This document shows, piece by piece, positions 9,102-19,646 of a stretch of 64,000 nucleotides of DNA. The position numbers and the translations under genes were made by a program. This DNA comes from Allofrancisella guangzhouensis. GTDB lineage: Bacteria > Pseudomonadota > Gammaproteobacteria > Francisellales > Francisellaceae. How positions within the stretch are numbered: position 1 is the first letter of the stretch; every line of letters begins with the position of its first letter. The notes under the pieces are model-generated. The model was not told the origin of the DNA. It worked only from the letters and a program-made list of their open reading frames with translations, and made no database searches. The DNA lies in assembly GCF_000815225.1 (NCBI RefSeq), contig NZ_CP010427.1, forward strand, positions 1,426,001 to 1,490,000. Reading direction: 5' to 3'.

Positions 9102-9618
9102 TTATTAATCCTAAAATATAAACATCAACCCACGACGAATCACAAAAGCATTCTGCTTTTTTGATTCCTTCGATAACAAAACCAACCTTTTCAAGGGCTC
9201 TTAACGAACCTATATTTCTATCATACACACCCGCACATATCTTGTGCAGGCCCAGTTCATTAAACCCATAGTGAACAACAAGCGATATGGCCTCTTTAGC
9301 AAGTCCTCTACCCCAGAATTCCATATCTCCAATAAAAAAACTAACATCCGCCTTCTTATGGTAACTATTTATAGGACCAAGTTTTATATTTCCTATATGC
9401 TTATCTGTCGCACGATCACAAATCGCGAAAATAAAACTATTACAATCAGCATTAACATTACTAACAAATTTCTTTATATCATCGATAGAATGATGAGTAA
9501 ACCTTGTTTCCATATATGCATTAATAATCTTATCATTCATCCAGCTGTAATATGAATCATTCACATCGCTTTCAAGCAAGCTTCTTAGATAAATATTTTT
9601 ACCAAATAAAGTTTTCAC
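9091..9618 (-). CDS. GNAT N-acetyltransferase (RimJ/RimL type)
   Basis: The protein has 175 residues and is a single GNAT domain. It begins LFGKNIYLRSLLESDVNDSY, has IGNIKLGPINSYHKKADVSF in the middle, and carries FWGRGLAKEAISLVVHYGF, the acetyl-CoA loop and following helix. The end is GVYDRNIGSLRALEKVGFV. The start overlaps the cytidylyltransferase stop by 4 bases. In this operon it may act as the sugar N-acetyltransferase (PseH role) or acylate the amino group made by the neighbouring aminotransferase. Since the PseH domain of the pseG fusion is broken, this enzyme could in principle compensate; that is inference. Confidence 0.8.
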   Translation of the reverse strand: MKTLFGKNIYLRSLLESDVNDSYYSWMNDKIINAYMETRFTHHSIDDIKKFVSNVNADCNSFIFAICDRATDKHIGNIKLGPINSYHKKADVSFFIGDMEFWGRGLAKEAISLVVHYGFNELGLHKICAGVYDRNIGSLRALEKVGFVIEGIKKAECFCDSSWVDVYILGLINDK

Positions 9619-10385
9619 AAAAGATCCTCTTTTAATGATTTCAAATACCCTTCATTCCTTACGATAGAAGAATTTATCTCTAACAATTCTATATTTTGTT
9701 TCAGAAAAGAAACAATATCTTCAAATGAAAAGTATGTTGACCTAAAGTGATTGAATATACTATTTATTAGAGCAAAATCCTTATCTTCATCAACTGTTAA
9801 TCTCCACTCAGGATATACTGGCTCTCTATTTAATCGATCAACTATCAAGTCTCCACAGTTTCTAATATATGGTGTTACATGCTCTAAATCTGATTTTTTT
9901 ACAGCATTACTATATGCGAATTTCAAAGCCTTATAGCTAAAAACCTCAACATCAAAGCCATCAGGATATACTGGATACACAGAATTTGACAAGTAGTCAC
10001 AAGAACTACTATTAAAAGCATCTATAGCTTCATCTATTATTGCTGCATCATGAAGAGGACAATCTCCCGTAAGCCTGACCACAACATCCTCATCACTTAA
10101 ACCCATTAATTCAGTTGCCGCATAAAAACGACCTAAGACATTATTTTTACTTCCCCTGAAAACATTAAATCTCTGTTCTTGAACTATCTGAGACAGTAGA
10201 TCATCACTATGTTCATCACTTGTTACTACAACTAATTCATCAATATTTCTAGATAGCTCAACCCTTTTGAGCTGATGGATTATCATAGGTTTCCCTATAA
10301 TCTCTTTTAATACCTTTCCAGATAGTCTACTGGAGTCAGATCTAGCTTGTAGTAGTGCAATACATTTTCTTTTCACTTTTACCAC
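9615..10385 (-). CDS. pseF: CMP-nonulosonic acid cytidylyltransferase (SpsF/PseF type)
   Basis: The 256-residue protein belongs to the SpsF group of acylneuraminate cytidylyltransferases (COG1861). Signatures are ALLQARSDSSRLSGKVLKEI (the CTP-binding LQARxxSxRLxxKxL loop), a VVVTSDEHSDD segment and VVRLTGDCPLHDAAIIDEAI. It activates the nine-carbon sugar to its CMP form for transfer. It overlaps the aldo/keto reductase stop by seven bases and the GNAT start by four, so translation is coupled. The C-terminal 60 residues are typical of the longer SpsF forms. Confidence 0.82.
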   Translation of the reverse strand: MVKVKRKCIALLQARSDSSRLSGKVLKEIIGKPMIIHQLKRVELSRNIDELVVVTSDEHSDDLLSQIVQEQRFNVFRGSKNNVLGRFYAATELMGLSDEDVVVRLTGDCPLHDAAIIDEAIDAFNSSSCDYLSNSVYPVYPDGFDVEVFSYKALKFAYSNAVKKSDLEHVTPYIRNCGDLIVDRLNREPVYPEWRLTVDEDKDFALINSIFNHFRSTYFSFEDIVSFLKQNIELLEINSSIVRNEGYLKSLKEDLL

Positions 10386-11272
10386 CTCGTCGGCATATAT
10401 ATATTCTCACTTATATTGCTAAATTTTTCTATAATATATCTAAGCAACTCATCACCCAATGGCTTTATAGCATTGTATTCAGCAATATTGCTCTTAGCCT
10501 GGTCAATAGTATCACAGCCAAATAATAGTATAGAGTTTTTTGCAACCGTTTCAACGAAACTTAAAGCTAGCTGATGCCTAGATAGATTATTTTCAGATGC
10601 TATATATTCTAATATCTCAATATATTTCTTTGCACTATCAAGATTTCTCGGAATATCTTTTTTATCCATAAGTAATAAGCCTTGCAAAAATACACTCCTA
10701 ATAAATATTAGCTTGTTTTTTTGCTTAGCTCTCTCAAACCAGTTCTCTGCAATAGCTCTTTGATCAAAAATATTAAAAGGAAGCTGTATAATATCAACAA
10801 GATCGCTATTTAGAGCCATGTCAAAATCTTCTTTGGAATATATAGATACTCCAAAGTATTTTAAATAGCCATTAGCTTTAGCAAGATTAAGCTGTGTTTC
10901 TAACAAAGCATAATCTTTGTAAAAAATATCCATATCATGAAGCAATAAACCAAACAAAGACTGTATATTTAATCTTTGTAATGAATTTTGAATACTTTCA
11001 TCAAAACTATCTATAAAAGCATCTGATTTAATTTTAGATACAATAAAGTTATTACCATGCAAAGCTCTACCTAAAACCTCTTCAGAGATGCCATAAGCTT
11101 GGGCAGTATCAAAACAATTAACCCCTTGTGAAATGACATAGTCAACGATATCATTGACTTCTATTTGAGTTGGTTGGCCTTTTTGATTTGCAACTCCATA
11201 GTTAAGACCAAATTGAACAGTTCCTAGAGAGAGCTTAGATATTTTATTATTATGAAATGTCACATATTTCAT
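10379..11272 (-). CDS. Aldo/keto reductase family oxidoreductase
   Basis: The 297 residues form one AKR barrel: SLGTVQFGLNYGVANQKG at the start, the catalytic aspartate and tyrosine in CFDTAQAYGISEEVLG, lysine in NNFIVSKIK, histidine in GLLLHDMDI. The end keeps the NADPH-binding helix pattern. It lies between pseC and the SpsF gene in the nonulosonic acid operon. AKR genes accompany SpsF-type genes in many surface-sugar clusters, probably reducing or oxidising a sugar intermediate for later transamination. The substrate is not known. Confidence 0.82.
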   Translation of the reverse strand: MKYVTFHNNKISKLSLGTVQFGLNYGVANQKGQPTQIEVNDIVDYVISQGVNCFDTAQAYGISEEVLGRALHGNNFIVSKIKSDAFIDSFDESIQNSLQRLNIQSLFGLLLHDMDIFYKDYALLETQLNLAKANGYLKYFGVSIYSKEDFDMALNSDLVDIIQLPFNIFDQRAIAENWFERAKQKNKLIFIRSVFLQGLLLMDKKDIPRNLDSAKKYIEILEYIASENNLSRHQLALSFVETVAKNSILLFGCDTIDQAKSNIAEYNAIKPLGDELLRYIIEKFSNISENIYMPTRW

Positions 11273-11279
11273 AACAGGA

Positions 11280-12431
11280 TCACAAAGCCTCTTTTAATAC
11301 TTTGACAATCCATTGAATCTGCTCATCTGTCAAATCCGGATACATAGGTAAACTTATCGCCCCATTATAATATGCTTCTGCATTAGGGCAGTATCCTTTC
11401 TCGAACCCCATTTTTTGGTAGTAAGGCTGCAAATATACAGGTATATAATGAACATTAACGCCTATACTATTAATACGGAGATATTCAAACACCACTCTTC
11501 TCTTGTTAGCTGGAACAACTATCGGATATAGATGCAATCCTGAATAGCTTTTGTCAAACTGATGTGGCAAAACAACTTCTGAACAATTAGACAATAGCTT
11601 CTCATACTTCGTTAATACAGCATGTCTTTTTGCTACAAACTCATCAAGCCTAGACATTTGTGATAGACCAAGCGCACACTGCATATCTGTAATACGATAG
11701 TTGTAGCCTAAATCTATCATTTGATAATACCAAGGACCCTCTGACTCTTTTGTCATTAGAGATTCATCTCTAGTCATCCCATGAGTTCTCAATAAACCTA
11801 TCTTTGCTGCTAGCTCACTAGAACTTGTCATCAGCATACCGCCTTCTGCAGTAGTCACGATCTTAACGGGATGAAAACTAAAGATTGCAATATCAGAATA
11901 TTGACAAGATCCTATTGGCTTATCAAGGTATCTACCACCAATAGCGTGAGCTGCATCTTCAACTATCGAAAAACCATATTCCTTTGACAACAAGTGTATC
12001 TGTTGCATATCACATGATTGTCCTGCAAAATGTACTGGGACCACTACTTTTGGTAGTTTACCAATCTTTTTTGCCTCAATTAACTTGTGTTCCAAACATT
12101 CAACAGACATATTATAAGTTCTAGGACAAATATCGACAAAATCAACATCAGCACCACACATAACAGCGGCATTAGCAGTAGCTAAAAATGTATTTGGAGA
12201 TGTCCAAACAATATCACCCTTACCAACACCTAATGCCAGATATGCCAAGTGTAATGCACATGTTGCATTTGCTACAGCAAAAGCATATTTAGCTCCGCAA
12301 TACCTTGCAACAGACTCTTCAAAATTAGCTACCGCTGGTCCCTGTGTTAAAAAATCTGACTTTAGAGTATCTACTACAGCCTCAATATCATCTACAGATA
12401 TATTTTGTCTACCATAAGGGATAAAATCCAT
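11280..12431 (-). CDS. pseC: UDP-4-amino-4,6-dideoxy-AltNAc transaminase (PseC)
   Basis: The 383-residue DegT/DnrJ/EryC1 aminotransferase starts MDFIPYGRQNISVDDIEAVV, a PseC-like beginning with LTQGPAVANFEESVA. It has the cofactor motifs VEDAAHAIGG and FSFHPVKIVTTAEGGML, in which the lysine forms the PLP Schiff base. It adds the 4-amino group to the PseB product. The PseB stop is 2 bases upstream, as in known pseB-pseC pairs. Length and order fit the family closely. Confidence 0.88.
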   Translation of the reverse strand: MDFIPYGRQNISVDDIEAVVDTLKSDFLTQGPAVANFEESVARYCGAKYAFAVANATCALHLAYLALGVGKGDIVWTSPNTFLATANAAVMCGADVDFVDICPRTYNMSVECLEHKLIEAKKIGKLPKVVVPVHFAGQSCDMQQIHLLSKEYGFSIVEDAAHAIGGRYLDKPIGSCQYSDIAIFSFHPVKIVTTAEGGMLMTSSSELAAKIGLLRTHGMTRDESLMTKESEGPWYYQMIDLGYNYRITDMQCALGLSQMSRLDEFVAKRHAVLTKYEKLLSNCSEVVLPHQFDKSYSGLHLYPIVVPANKRRVVFEYLRINSIGVNVHYIPVYLQPYYQKMGFEKGYCPNAEAYYNGAISLPMYPDLTDEQIQWIVKVLKEAL

Positions 12432-12433
12432 AA

Positions 12434-14591
<2,158 letters not shown>

Positions 14592-14595
<4 letters not shown>

Positions 14596-15416
14596 TGCTC
14601 CGACTTACCTACATTACCTAGATTTTTTCGTTCATAAACCAAATTCCCAAAAACCTTGTTAATAAAACCTATTCTTTTAGCTATTAACTTTATAAGCGGA
14701 TTAAATAAACCAACCAGATAAGTTTTTTTACCTAACATTCCTTGCCTATAATTTTTTATAAACTCAGAAGTACAAAAGTACTTATCATCTTGTGGCATAA
14801 ATATCCCATTTTCATTATTTTCAACAATTTCCTTTAATTGTTGAGACAATTTATCAACATGCAACACACTTCGCTGATTCCTTATATTAGGGAATATAAA
14901 AGCATATTTTGCCAGTTTTTTTAAAAGCATATAATTACCAGGACAATTATCACCATAAATCGTAGGTGGTCTAATAACTGCTATTTTAAAATTTTCTGAC
15001 TCAAGTTCATAAAGTCCTAATTCCGCTTTGTATTTACTTATACCATAATAACTTTTAGGTTTTGGCATAGTATTGAGATTAATAACAACATCCGTAGCTA
15101 AGCTTCCTTCCTCACCATAAACAGCCATGGTACTAAGAAAGATGAAGTGACTAACCCCACTTTTCTTAGCTTTTGTTGCTAGCTCAATAGTTAAATCCCT
15201 ATTTACTCTCAAATATTCCTTAATATCAGCTTTTTTCTGGGAATTATGCACAATTGCAGCAACATGTAATATCGCATTATATTTAGAGAAATTTAAACCT
15301 TTCCAGCCATGATCTCTTAAGCTAATTTTATCAATAGCAAAATCATCCTTACAAAACTCAGAAAACGAGTTCCCTACATAACTATTTAATCCTGTGATTA
15401 GCATTTTATTTTTCAT
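14592..15416 (-). CDS. NAD-dependent sugar epimerase/dehydratase-like SDR
   Basis: The 274-residue extended SDR begins MKNKMLITGLNSYVGNSFSEF with the GxxxxVG NAD loop. It has FIFLSTMAVYGEE for the serine-proximal strand and SYYGISKYKAELGL for the YxxxK pair. It then reads IAVIRPPTIYGDNCPGNYM, typical of UDP-glucose 4-epimerase relatives of the WbpV type. It is shorter than GalE. It sits directly upstream of ugd with a 4-base overlap, so it probably supplies or reduces a UDP-sugar for the O-antigen. The exact reaction is not clear. Confidence 0.75.
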
Positions 15417-15443
15417 TTTGAATATTTCTTATTATGTTTTTTT

Positions 15444-15658
15444 TCAATTGATAACGCTAAATTCGTAAACATCTTTTATAGCAGAGGCTAATTTTCTATC
15501 TGCTGTAACTATACATCAGCATAAATTGGATTTATCGGCCATAATAGCATATGGTAACTTTAAAGCTTTTTCTGCCTAAAGTTTACGATTTTTTGTATTA
15601 ATTCATGGTCCCATGCAAGAGTTGCATTAGCATCTAAAAAATATTTATTTCCACTCAT
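15444..15658 (-). pseudogene. Decayed PIN-domain toxin (VapC/FitB-like) remnant
   Basis: On the minus strand an ATG at 15658 opens MSGNKYFLDANATLAW, the first strand and acidic residue of a PIN domain. The frame is then lost. After a shift it reads LKLPYAIMADKS, hits an in-frame TGA, and continues CIVTADRKLASAIKDVYEF to a TGA at 15446-15444. The VTADRKLASA part is the usual last PIN segment with the conserved acidic residue. The whole remnant is about 215 bases, against roughly 390 for an intact gene, so it has deletions as well as frameshifts. It is not expected to be functional. Confidence 0.65.
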
Positions 15659-15735
15659 CTTTTAATTTTCCTTGTTCATCCACGACACCACATTTCCAAG
15701 ATAATTTACCAGCAACATCAATTTTAAACTTGAGC
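15645..15735 (-). pseudogene. C-terminal remnant of the partner antitoxin gene
   Basis: Directly upstream of the PIN remnant, the minus strand reads KFKIDVAGKLSWKCGVVDEQ followed by GKLKDEWK and a TAA at 15647-15645. The stop overlaps the PIN start, as in real toxin-antitoxin operons where the two genes overlap. No N-terminal DNA-binding part is visible before 15735. It is therefore likely the tail of a lost antitoxin, but the short length leaves this uncertain. Confidence 0.45.
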
Positions 15736-15756
15736 CGACATGAATATAAAAAGCAA

Positions 15757-16437
15757 CTAACTTTCTTTTAAAGAAAAACTCCACATCCATACTAAGAAAC
15801 TATAAACTACCCACCATTCGGCAACTTTGAATTTGAAGCTAATAATTCCCATTAAAAATAGCGGTTTAACTATCAAAATTTTTATTAGACCAAATCCGAT
15901 GACTAAAAAAACGGTAGCTAGCCTTAAATTTAATATTTTCTTATAAATAATAGATTTCGCATATTTTCTTTCTATAAGTGTATAGCAGCTTTGACAAATA
16001 AATATTAGCACAAAGAATACACCTGAAAATAAAGCATGTGTTTTCATTAGCATGGCTCTTCCATTATCAGAGTAATCAATTAAGGCCGTAGAGAAAATAA
16101 GTGATACTGAAGCGATGCATCCTAGATACATTATAAATTGTGCTTTTTTTGTTTCTTTGCCATCACTTAGTTCAATAAGCCTGTCTTTAAGAAAAATCAC
16201 CATTAAAATAATCACAGGAGCTGCTGGTATTAAGCACGCATTAAGTAGATACATCGTGTATTGATAGTGTCTACCAGATCCTGTGATATCTTCACATCCT
16301 GAAATAAAAGGGTTACAGAGGTTACTAGAGCCATAGTTGGCAGCTAATATATATCCAACAATAAACGAAATGCCTAATATAATCGCAGTAAATCCTATTA
16401 TTTTTTTAGGTTTTATTGTTACATAGTCAATAGTCAT
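15757..16437 (-). CDS. Polytopic membrane protein of unknown function
   Basis: The 226-residue protein has about six hydrophobic helices: near residues 13-33, 62-82, 103-122, 132-152, 170-190 and 205-222. Between the first two is a cysteine-containing loop, SSNLCNPFISGCEDITGSGR. No transport or enzyme motif is recognised. It lies between the toxin-antitoxin remnant and the initiating sugar transferase, on the same strand as the polysaccharide genes but separated from both by 235 or more bases, so it may not be part of that operon. Gaps on both sides suggest its own promoter. Confidence 0.6.
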   Translation of the reverse strand: MTIDYVTIKPKKIIGFTAIILGISFIVGYILAANYGSSNLCNPFISGCEDITGSGRHYQYTMYLLNACLIPAAPVIILMVIFLKDRLIELSDGKETKKAQFIMYLGCIASVSLIFSTALIDYSDNGRAMLMKTHALFSGVFFVLIFICQSCYTLIERKYAKSIIYKKILNLRLATVFLVIGFGLIKILIVKPLFLMGIISFKFKVAEWWVVYSFLVWMWSFSLKES

Positions 16438-16672
16438 AACAAATAGAATAAATTAAAATTGGATCATTCTAACATAGAATATAGGTTTCATAAACAAAAA
16501 AAGAATGAAGCAATATAATTACATTTCAATATTTTTGCGAACAAAGACCCACATTCTAAACCGAAGTGCGACAAGTATTTAATACTACATTCCTTTCAAC
16601 TATTTTACAACCTTGAGACCATAATCTAAGTTTCATAAAACATTCTTATTTAACATTTAAAATTATCAATTA

Positions 16673-17284
16673 TTACAAATCCTCTTTCTTACCAAGAGAA
16701 CCTGTACCACCCTCAACTACACCTTTTTTCTTAAAAACCGAAAAAGCTGTCAGAAAAATACACTTCAAGTCAAACCATGTACTTTTATTTGCAACATACT
16801 CACCATCAAGTTTAGCTTTATCAAGTATTGGCAATTCATCCCTACCATTAATCTGTGCCCAACCAGTCAGTCCTACAGGCACAGCATTTGCCCCATACTT
16901 ATCTCTCTCAGCAATCAAATCATCTTGATTCCACAATGCAGGACGCGGTCCTACAATACTCATCTCTCCTTTTAATATATTTATAATTTGTGGTAATTCA
17001 TCTAAAGATGTTTTACGTAAAAAACCACCTACTTTGGTAATACACTTACTTGGATCTTGAAGCATATGCGTGGGCATATCTTTTGGAGTATCAACATACA
17101 TAGTTCTAAATTTGTATATTTGAAAAAGCTTTTTATTCTGACCTATTCTTTTTTGTTTGAAAAAAATTGGCCCTTTTGAATCTAATTTTATAAATAAAAT
17201 AATCAATAAAAAAATAGGGCTTAAAATTATTAGTCCAACCAAAGATAGAGAAAAATCCAAAAACGTTTTAATGGTTTTATACAT
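16673..17284 (-). CDS. Undecaprenyl-phosphate sugar-1-phosphate transferase (WbtB/PglC-like)
   Basis: The 203-residue protein is a small polyprenyl-phosphate glycosyl-1-phosphate transferase. It has an N-terminal membrane hairpin (residues 9-33), then [45 protein letters not shown] with the catalytic DE pair, and IVGPRPAL. The end has [16 protein letters not shown]. These enzymes start repeat-unit assembly by moving a sugar-1-phosphate to undecaprenyl phosphate at the inner membrane. In F. tularensis the WbtB gene has the same position next to wbtA. The donor is probably the product of the 4,6-dehydratase encoded next to it. Confidence 0.85.
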   Translation of the reverse strand: MYKTIKTFLDFSLSLVGLIILSPIFLLIILFIKLDSKGPIFFKQKRIGQNKKLFQIYKFRTMYVDTPKDMPTHMLQDPSKCITKVGGFLRKTSLDELPQIINILKGEMSIVGPRPALWNQDDLIAERDKYGANAVPVGLTGWAQINGRDELPILDKAKLDGEYVANKSTWFDLKCIFLTAFSVFKKKGVVEGGTGSLGKKEDL

Positions 17285-17422
17285 AATTAATGAACCTCAC
17301 ACAAAATCTCGTAGCACCCAAGTATACCAGATTTTAAATTTTCTGGTATTCTATTCAAATCAAAAAGTAAAATCCTTTTTACTTTTTTCTGCTTGAGTCT
17401 CGTTTAGATTTGCTTGAATTGA

Positions 17423-17707
17423 TTACAGATGTGTTTTAATAAGAGGTAAAGCTATTGGGACTATGATAGAAGTAATACCAATACCAACAACCCAATATAA
17501 AAACGCTTGCATTCTGTCTATTCTTTTATCAACTTGCTCAAAGCGTTGATTGATACTAGTTTTTAATTCACTAAACTTGGCATCTACATCATTTCTTAAT
17601 CTATCTATATCAACTCTCGTTTCAGCAACAACATCATGAGTGATCTTATGAGCCATAAGATTAATATACTCTTGCTGACTTAGACTGATATTTTTATCAT
17701 CGCTCAT
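17423..17707 (-). CDS. Small coiled-coil membrane protein, copy 1 (short form)
   Basis: The 94-residue protein has a polar N-terminus (MSDDKNISLSQQEYINLMAH), a coiled coil with INQRFEQVDKRIDRMQ, and one C-terminal membrane helix (FLYWVVGIGITSIIVPIALP). No enzyme motif is present. A near-identical longer copy lies at 59150-59509. The two share the start region, promoter and C-terminus, but this one has a single coiled-coil unit where the other has two. The family was not recognised. It is tail-anchored in the inner membrane by prediction. Confidence 0.75.
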   Translation of the reverse strand: MSDDKNISLSQQEYINLMAHKITHDVVAETRVDIDRLRNDVDAKFSELKTSINQRFEQVDKRIDRMQAFLYWVVGIGITSIIVPIALPLIKTHL

Positions 17708-17739
17708 ATTAAATTAACCCATGTGTTTGTTTTGTAATT

Positions 17740-17769
17740 ATTATATATTAGTATATAGCGTATAAGCAA
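17740..17769 (-). promoter_or_regulatory. Promoter of small coiled-coil gene, copy 1
   Basis: On the minus strand a -35 TTGCTT (17769-17764) and a perfect -10 TATAAT (17745-17740) are 18 bases apart. Copy 2 at 59.1 kb has the same layout (TTGATG, 18 bases, TATAAT) followed by a matching AACAAAACAAACACATGGG leader, so the site is conserved between copies. Confidence 0.6.
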
Positions 17770-17837
17770 ATAAACCTTCTTAATAAATTCTTATGTCGTT
17801 GATTACCCGGATAAACAACTATAGTATTGCATTATAA

Positions 17838-19586
17838 TTAATTATTAAGTCTATGCTCAAACTCTGGCACAATTTTCTTTAATATCTCCACCTTATCAGA
17901 GTTTTCTTCCATTAATGAATTTATATCAGTGTTCAGAATATTAATATCATAAAAAGTTCTTCTACCTATAAATATATCTTTATAGTCTGTTCTGACATCG
18001 TTCTCATCTATAAGCAATTCTTCATAGAGCTTTTCACCTGGTCTTAAACCTGTAATTTTGATTTCGATGTCTTCTCTTCCAGCTAATTTTTTAAACTGTC
18101 TAGCAAGCTCAATTATTTTAACAGGTCTACCCATATCTAAAACAAAAACTTCTGAATTTTTTGCTATTGCTCCTGCTTGAAGCACAAGCTCACAAGCCTC
18201 TGGTATTAGCATAAAGTATCTTGTAATTTCAGGGTGGGTAACTGTTAGAGGTCCACCATTCCTAATTTGTCGCTCAAACTTTGGTATCACACTACCACTA
18301 CTTCCTAAAACATTTCCAAATCTAACTGCAGCAAGCTTAGTTTTTTTAGGATCAATATTTTGCAAATATAACTCACAAACACGCTTAGTAGCTCCCATAA
18401 CATTCGTAGGACGTACAGCTTTGTCAGTAGATACAAAAATAAAAGCTTCAACCTCGCATTCTATAGCTAAATCTATAGCAATTTTAGTACCTAGAATATT
18501 ATTTTGTATTGCTTTGCTAATATTTTCCTCAACTATTGGAACGTGTTTATACGCTGCAGCGTGAAATACTATTTGCGGCAAATACTTTTTAAAAACTTTT
18601 CCTAGATCTTTCTTATCGCACACTGAGCAAAGCACACTTTTAACATTAGCTGACTCACACTCCTCTGTGATTTTATATAAATTAAACTCACTGTGATCTA
18701 ATAAAATTAGTTGTTTTGCTTTATATTTTATACATTGCCTAACAATCTCAGAACCTATACTTCCACCAGCTCCTGTAACCAAAATTGTTTTATTTTTTAT
18801 AAAATTAGAAATACTTTGAGTATCTAAATTTTTAGAGTCTCGTGAAAGCAAATCATAAACAGAAACAGGCTTTAGTTGCGACATAAAACTTTTATCTTGG
18901 AGTATGTTTTCCAGAGATGGCATAATTTTAATTTGCTTAAAATCCTTATCTAAACCCTTGTAAATCTCTTTGGTAGTTTTATTTGCTGTACTTGGTAATG
19001 CAATAACTAATAAATCAAATTTATGGGAAAGTAATTTTTGTTTTAATTGATCTCTAGATAAAACCTTTCTACCATCTATGCTACGCTTCTGTAAAGACTC
19101 ATCATCATCAACGAAATATTTAACTTTATATTCTGTAGCTGCAAATTCCTGAGCTATCTTTGTACCTGCACTACCAGCACCATATATAACAACATTTTTA
19201 GTTTTTGCTATAAAACTTCTATTTGTAAGGTACCAGTAAGAATACACACTTATATTTGTTAAAAGTAAATAGAATAAAAATTCCGAAAATACCATAGCAA
19301 AAGGTATTTTATGATAAAAAAGTATAGCTACTATTATAAAAACTGGTGTATTGACAAAAATTTTTCGTAAAAATGTCTTTTGTGTAGATTTACGCCAACT
19401 AGCTATATAATCTCTAAATAACAATAAAGAGAATAAGCACCTTAAACAAACCATAAATACAAAAAAATAGAAAAAACATAAACCTATAGGCTTCTTAAAA
19501 ATATAAAAAGTCCAACTTATTGTTATAAAACTTAAAAATATTACTACCAAAAAATTAAGTAATCTCTTATCTCGTAAAAATAACAT
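17838..19586 (-). CDS. wbtA: Membrane-bound NDP-sugar 4,6-dehydratase (WbtA/WbpM/CapD type)
   Basis: The protein has about 582 residues. Four membrane helices fill roughly the first 125. A CoA-binding-like domain starts VVIYGAGSAGTKIAQEF. The catalytic SDR domain starts ILVTGAGGSIGSEIVRQC and has VSTDKAVRPTNVMGATKRVC, in which the usual active-site tyrosine is methionine, as in WbpM relatives. It converts UDP-GlcNAc to the 4-keto-6-deoxy sugar. The ATG at 19586 is preferred over a GTG at 19601 because it opens a family-like MLFLRDKRLLNFL start; the choice is not certain. It appears to be the first gene of the O-antigen locus. Confidence 0.85.
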   Translation of the reverse strand: MLFLRDKRLLNFLVVIFLSFITISWTFYIFKKPIGLCFFYFFVFMVCLRCLFSLLLFRDYIASWRKSTQKTFLRKIFVNTPVFIIVAILFYHKIPFAMVFSEFLFYLLLTNISVYSYWYLTNRSFIAKTKNVVIYGAGSAGTKIAQEFAATEYKVKYFVDDDESLQKRSIDGRKVLSRDQLKQKLLSHKFDLLVIALPSTANKTTKEIYKGLDKDFKQIKIMPSLENILQDKSFMSQLKPVSVYDLLSRDSKNLDTQSISNFIKNKTILVTGAGGSIGSEIVRQCIKYKAKQLILLDHSEFNLYKITEECESANVKSVLCSVCDKKDLGKVFKKYLPQIVFHAAAYKHVPIVEENISKAIQNNILGTKIAIDLAIECEVEAFIFVSTDKAVRPTNVMGATKRVCELYLQNIDPKKTKLAAVRFGNVLGSSGSVIPKFERQIRNGGPLTVTHPEITRYFMLIPEACELVLQAGAIAKNSEVFVLDMGRPVKIIELARQFKKLAGREDIEIKITGLRPGEKLYEELLIDENDVRTDYKDIFIGRRTFYDINILNTDINSLMEENSDKVEILKKIVPEFEHRLNN

Positions 19587-19646
19587 AAGGATAAAATACA
19601 CAAAAAACGTAAAGCTGATTATAGCAACAAGCTTAAGTTTTATGAA

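Noticed and set aside
16438-16672. A gene in the gap between the membrane protein and the sugar transferase
   Set aside because: The stretch is AT-rich with only very short frames and no ribosome binding site; it is likely regulatory.
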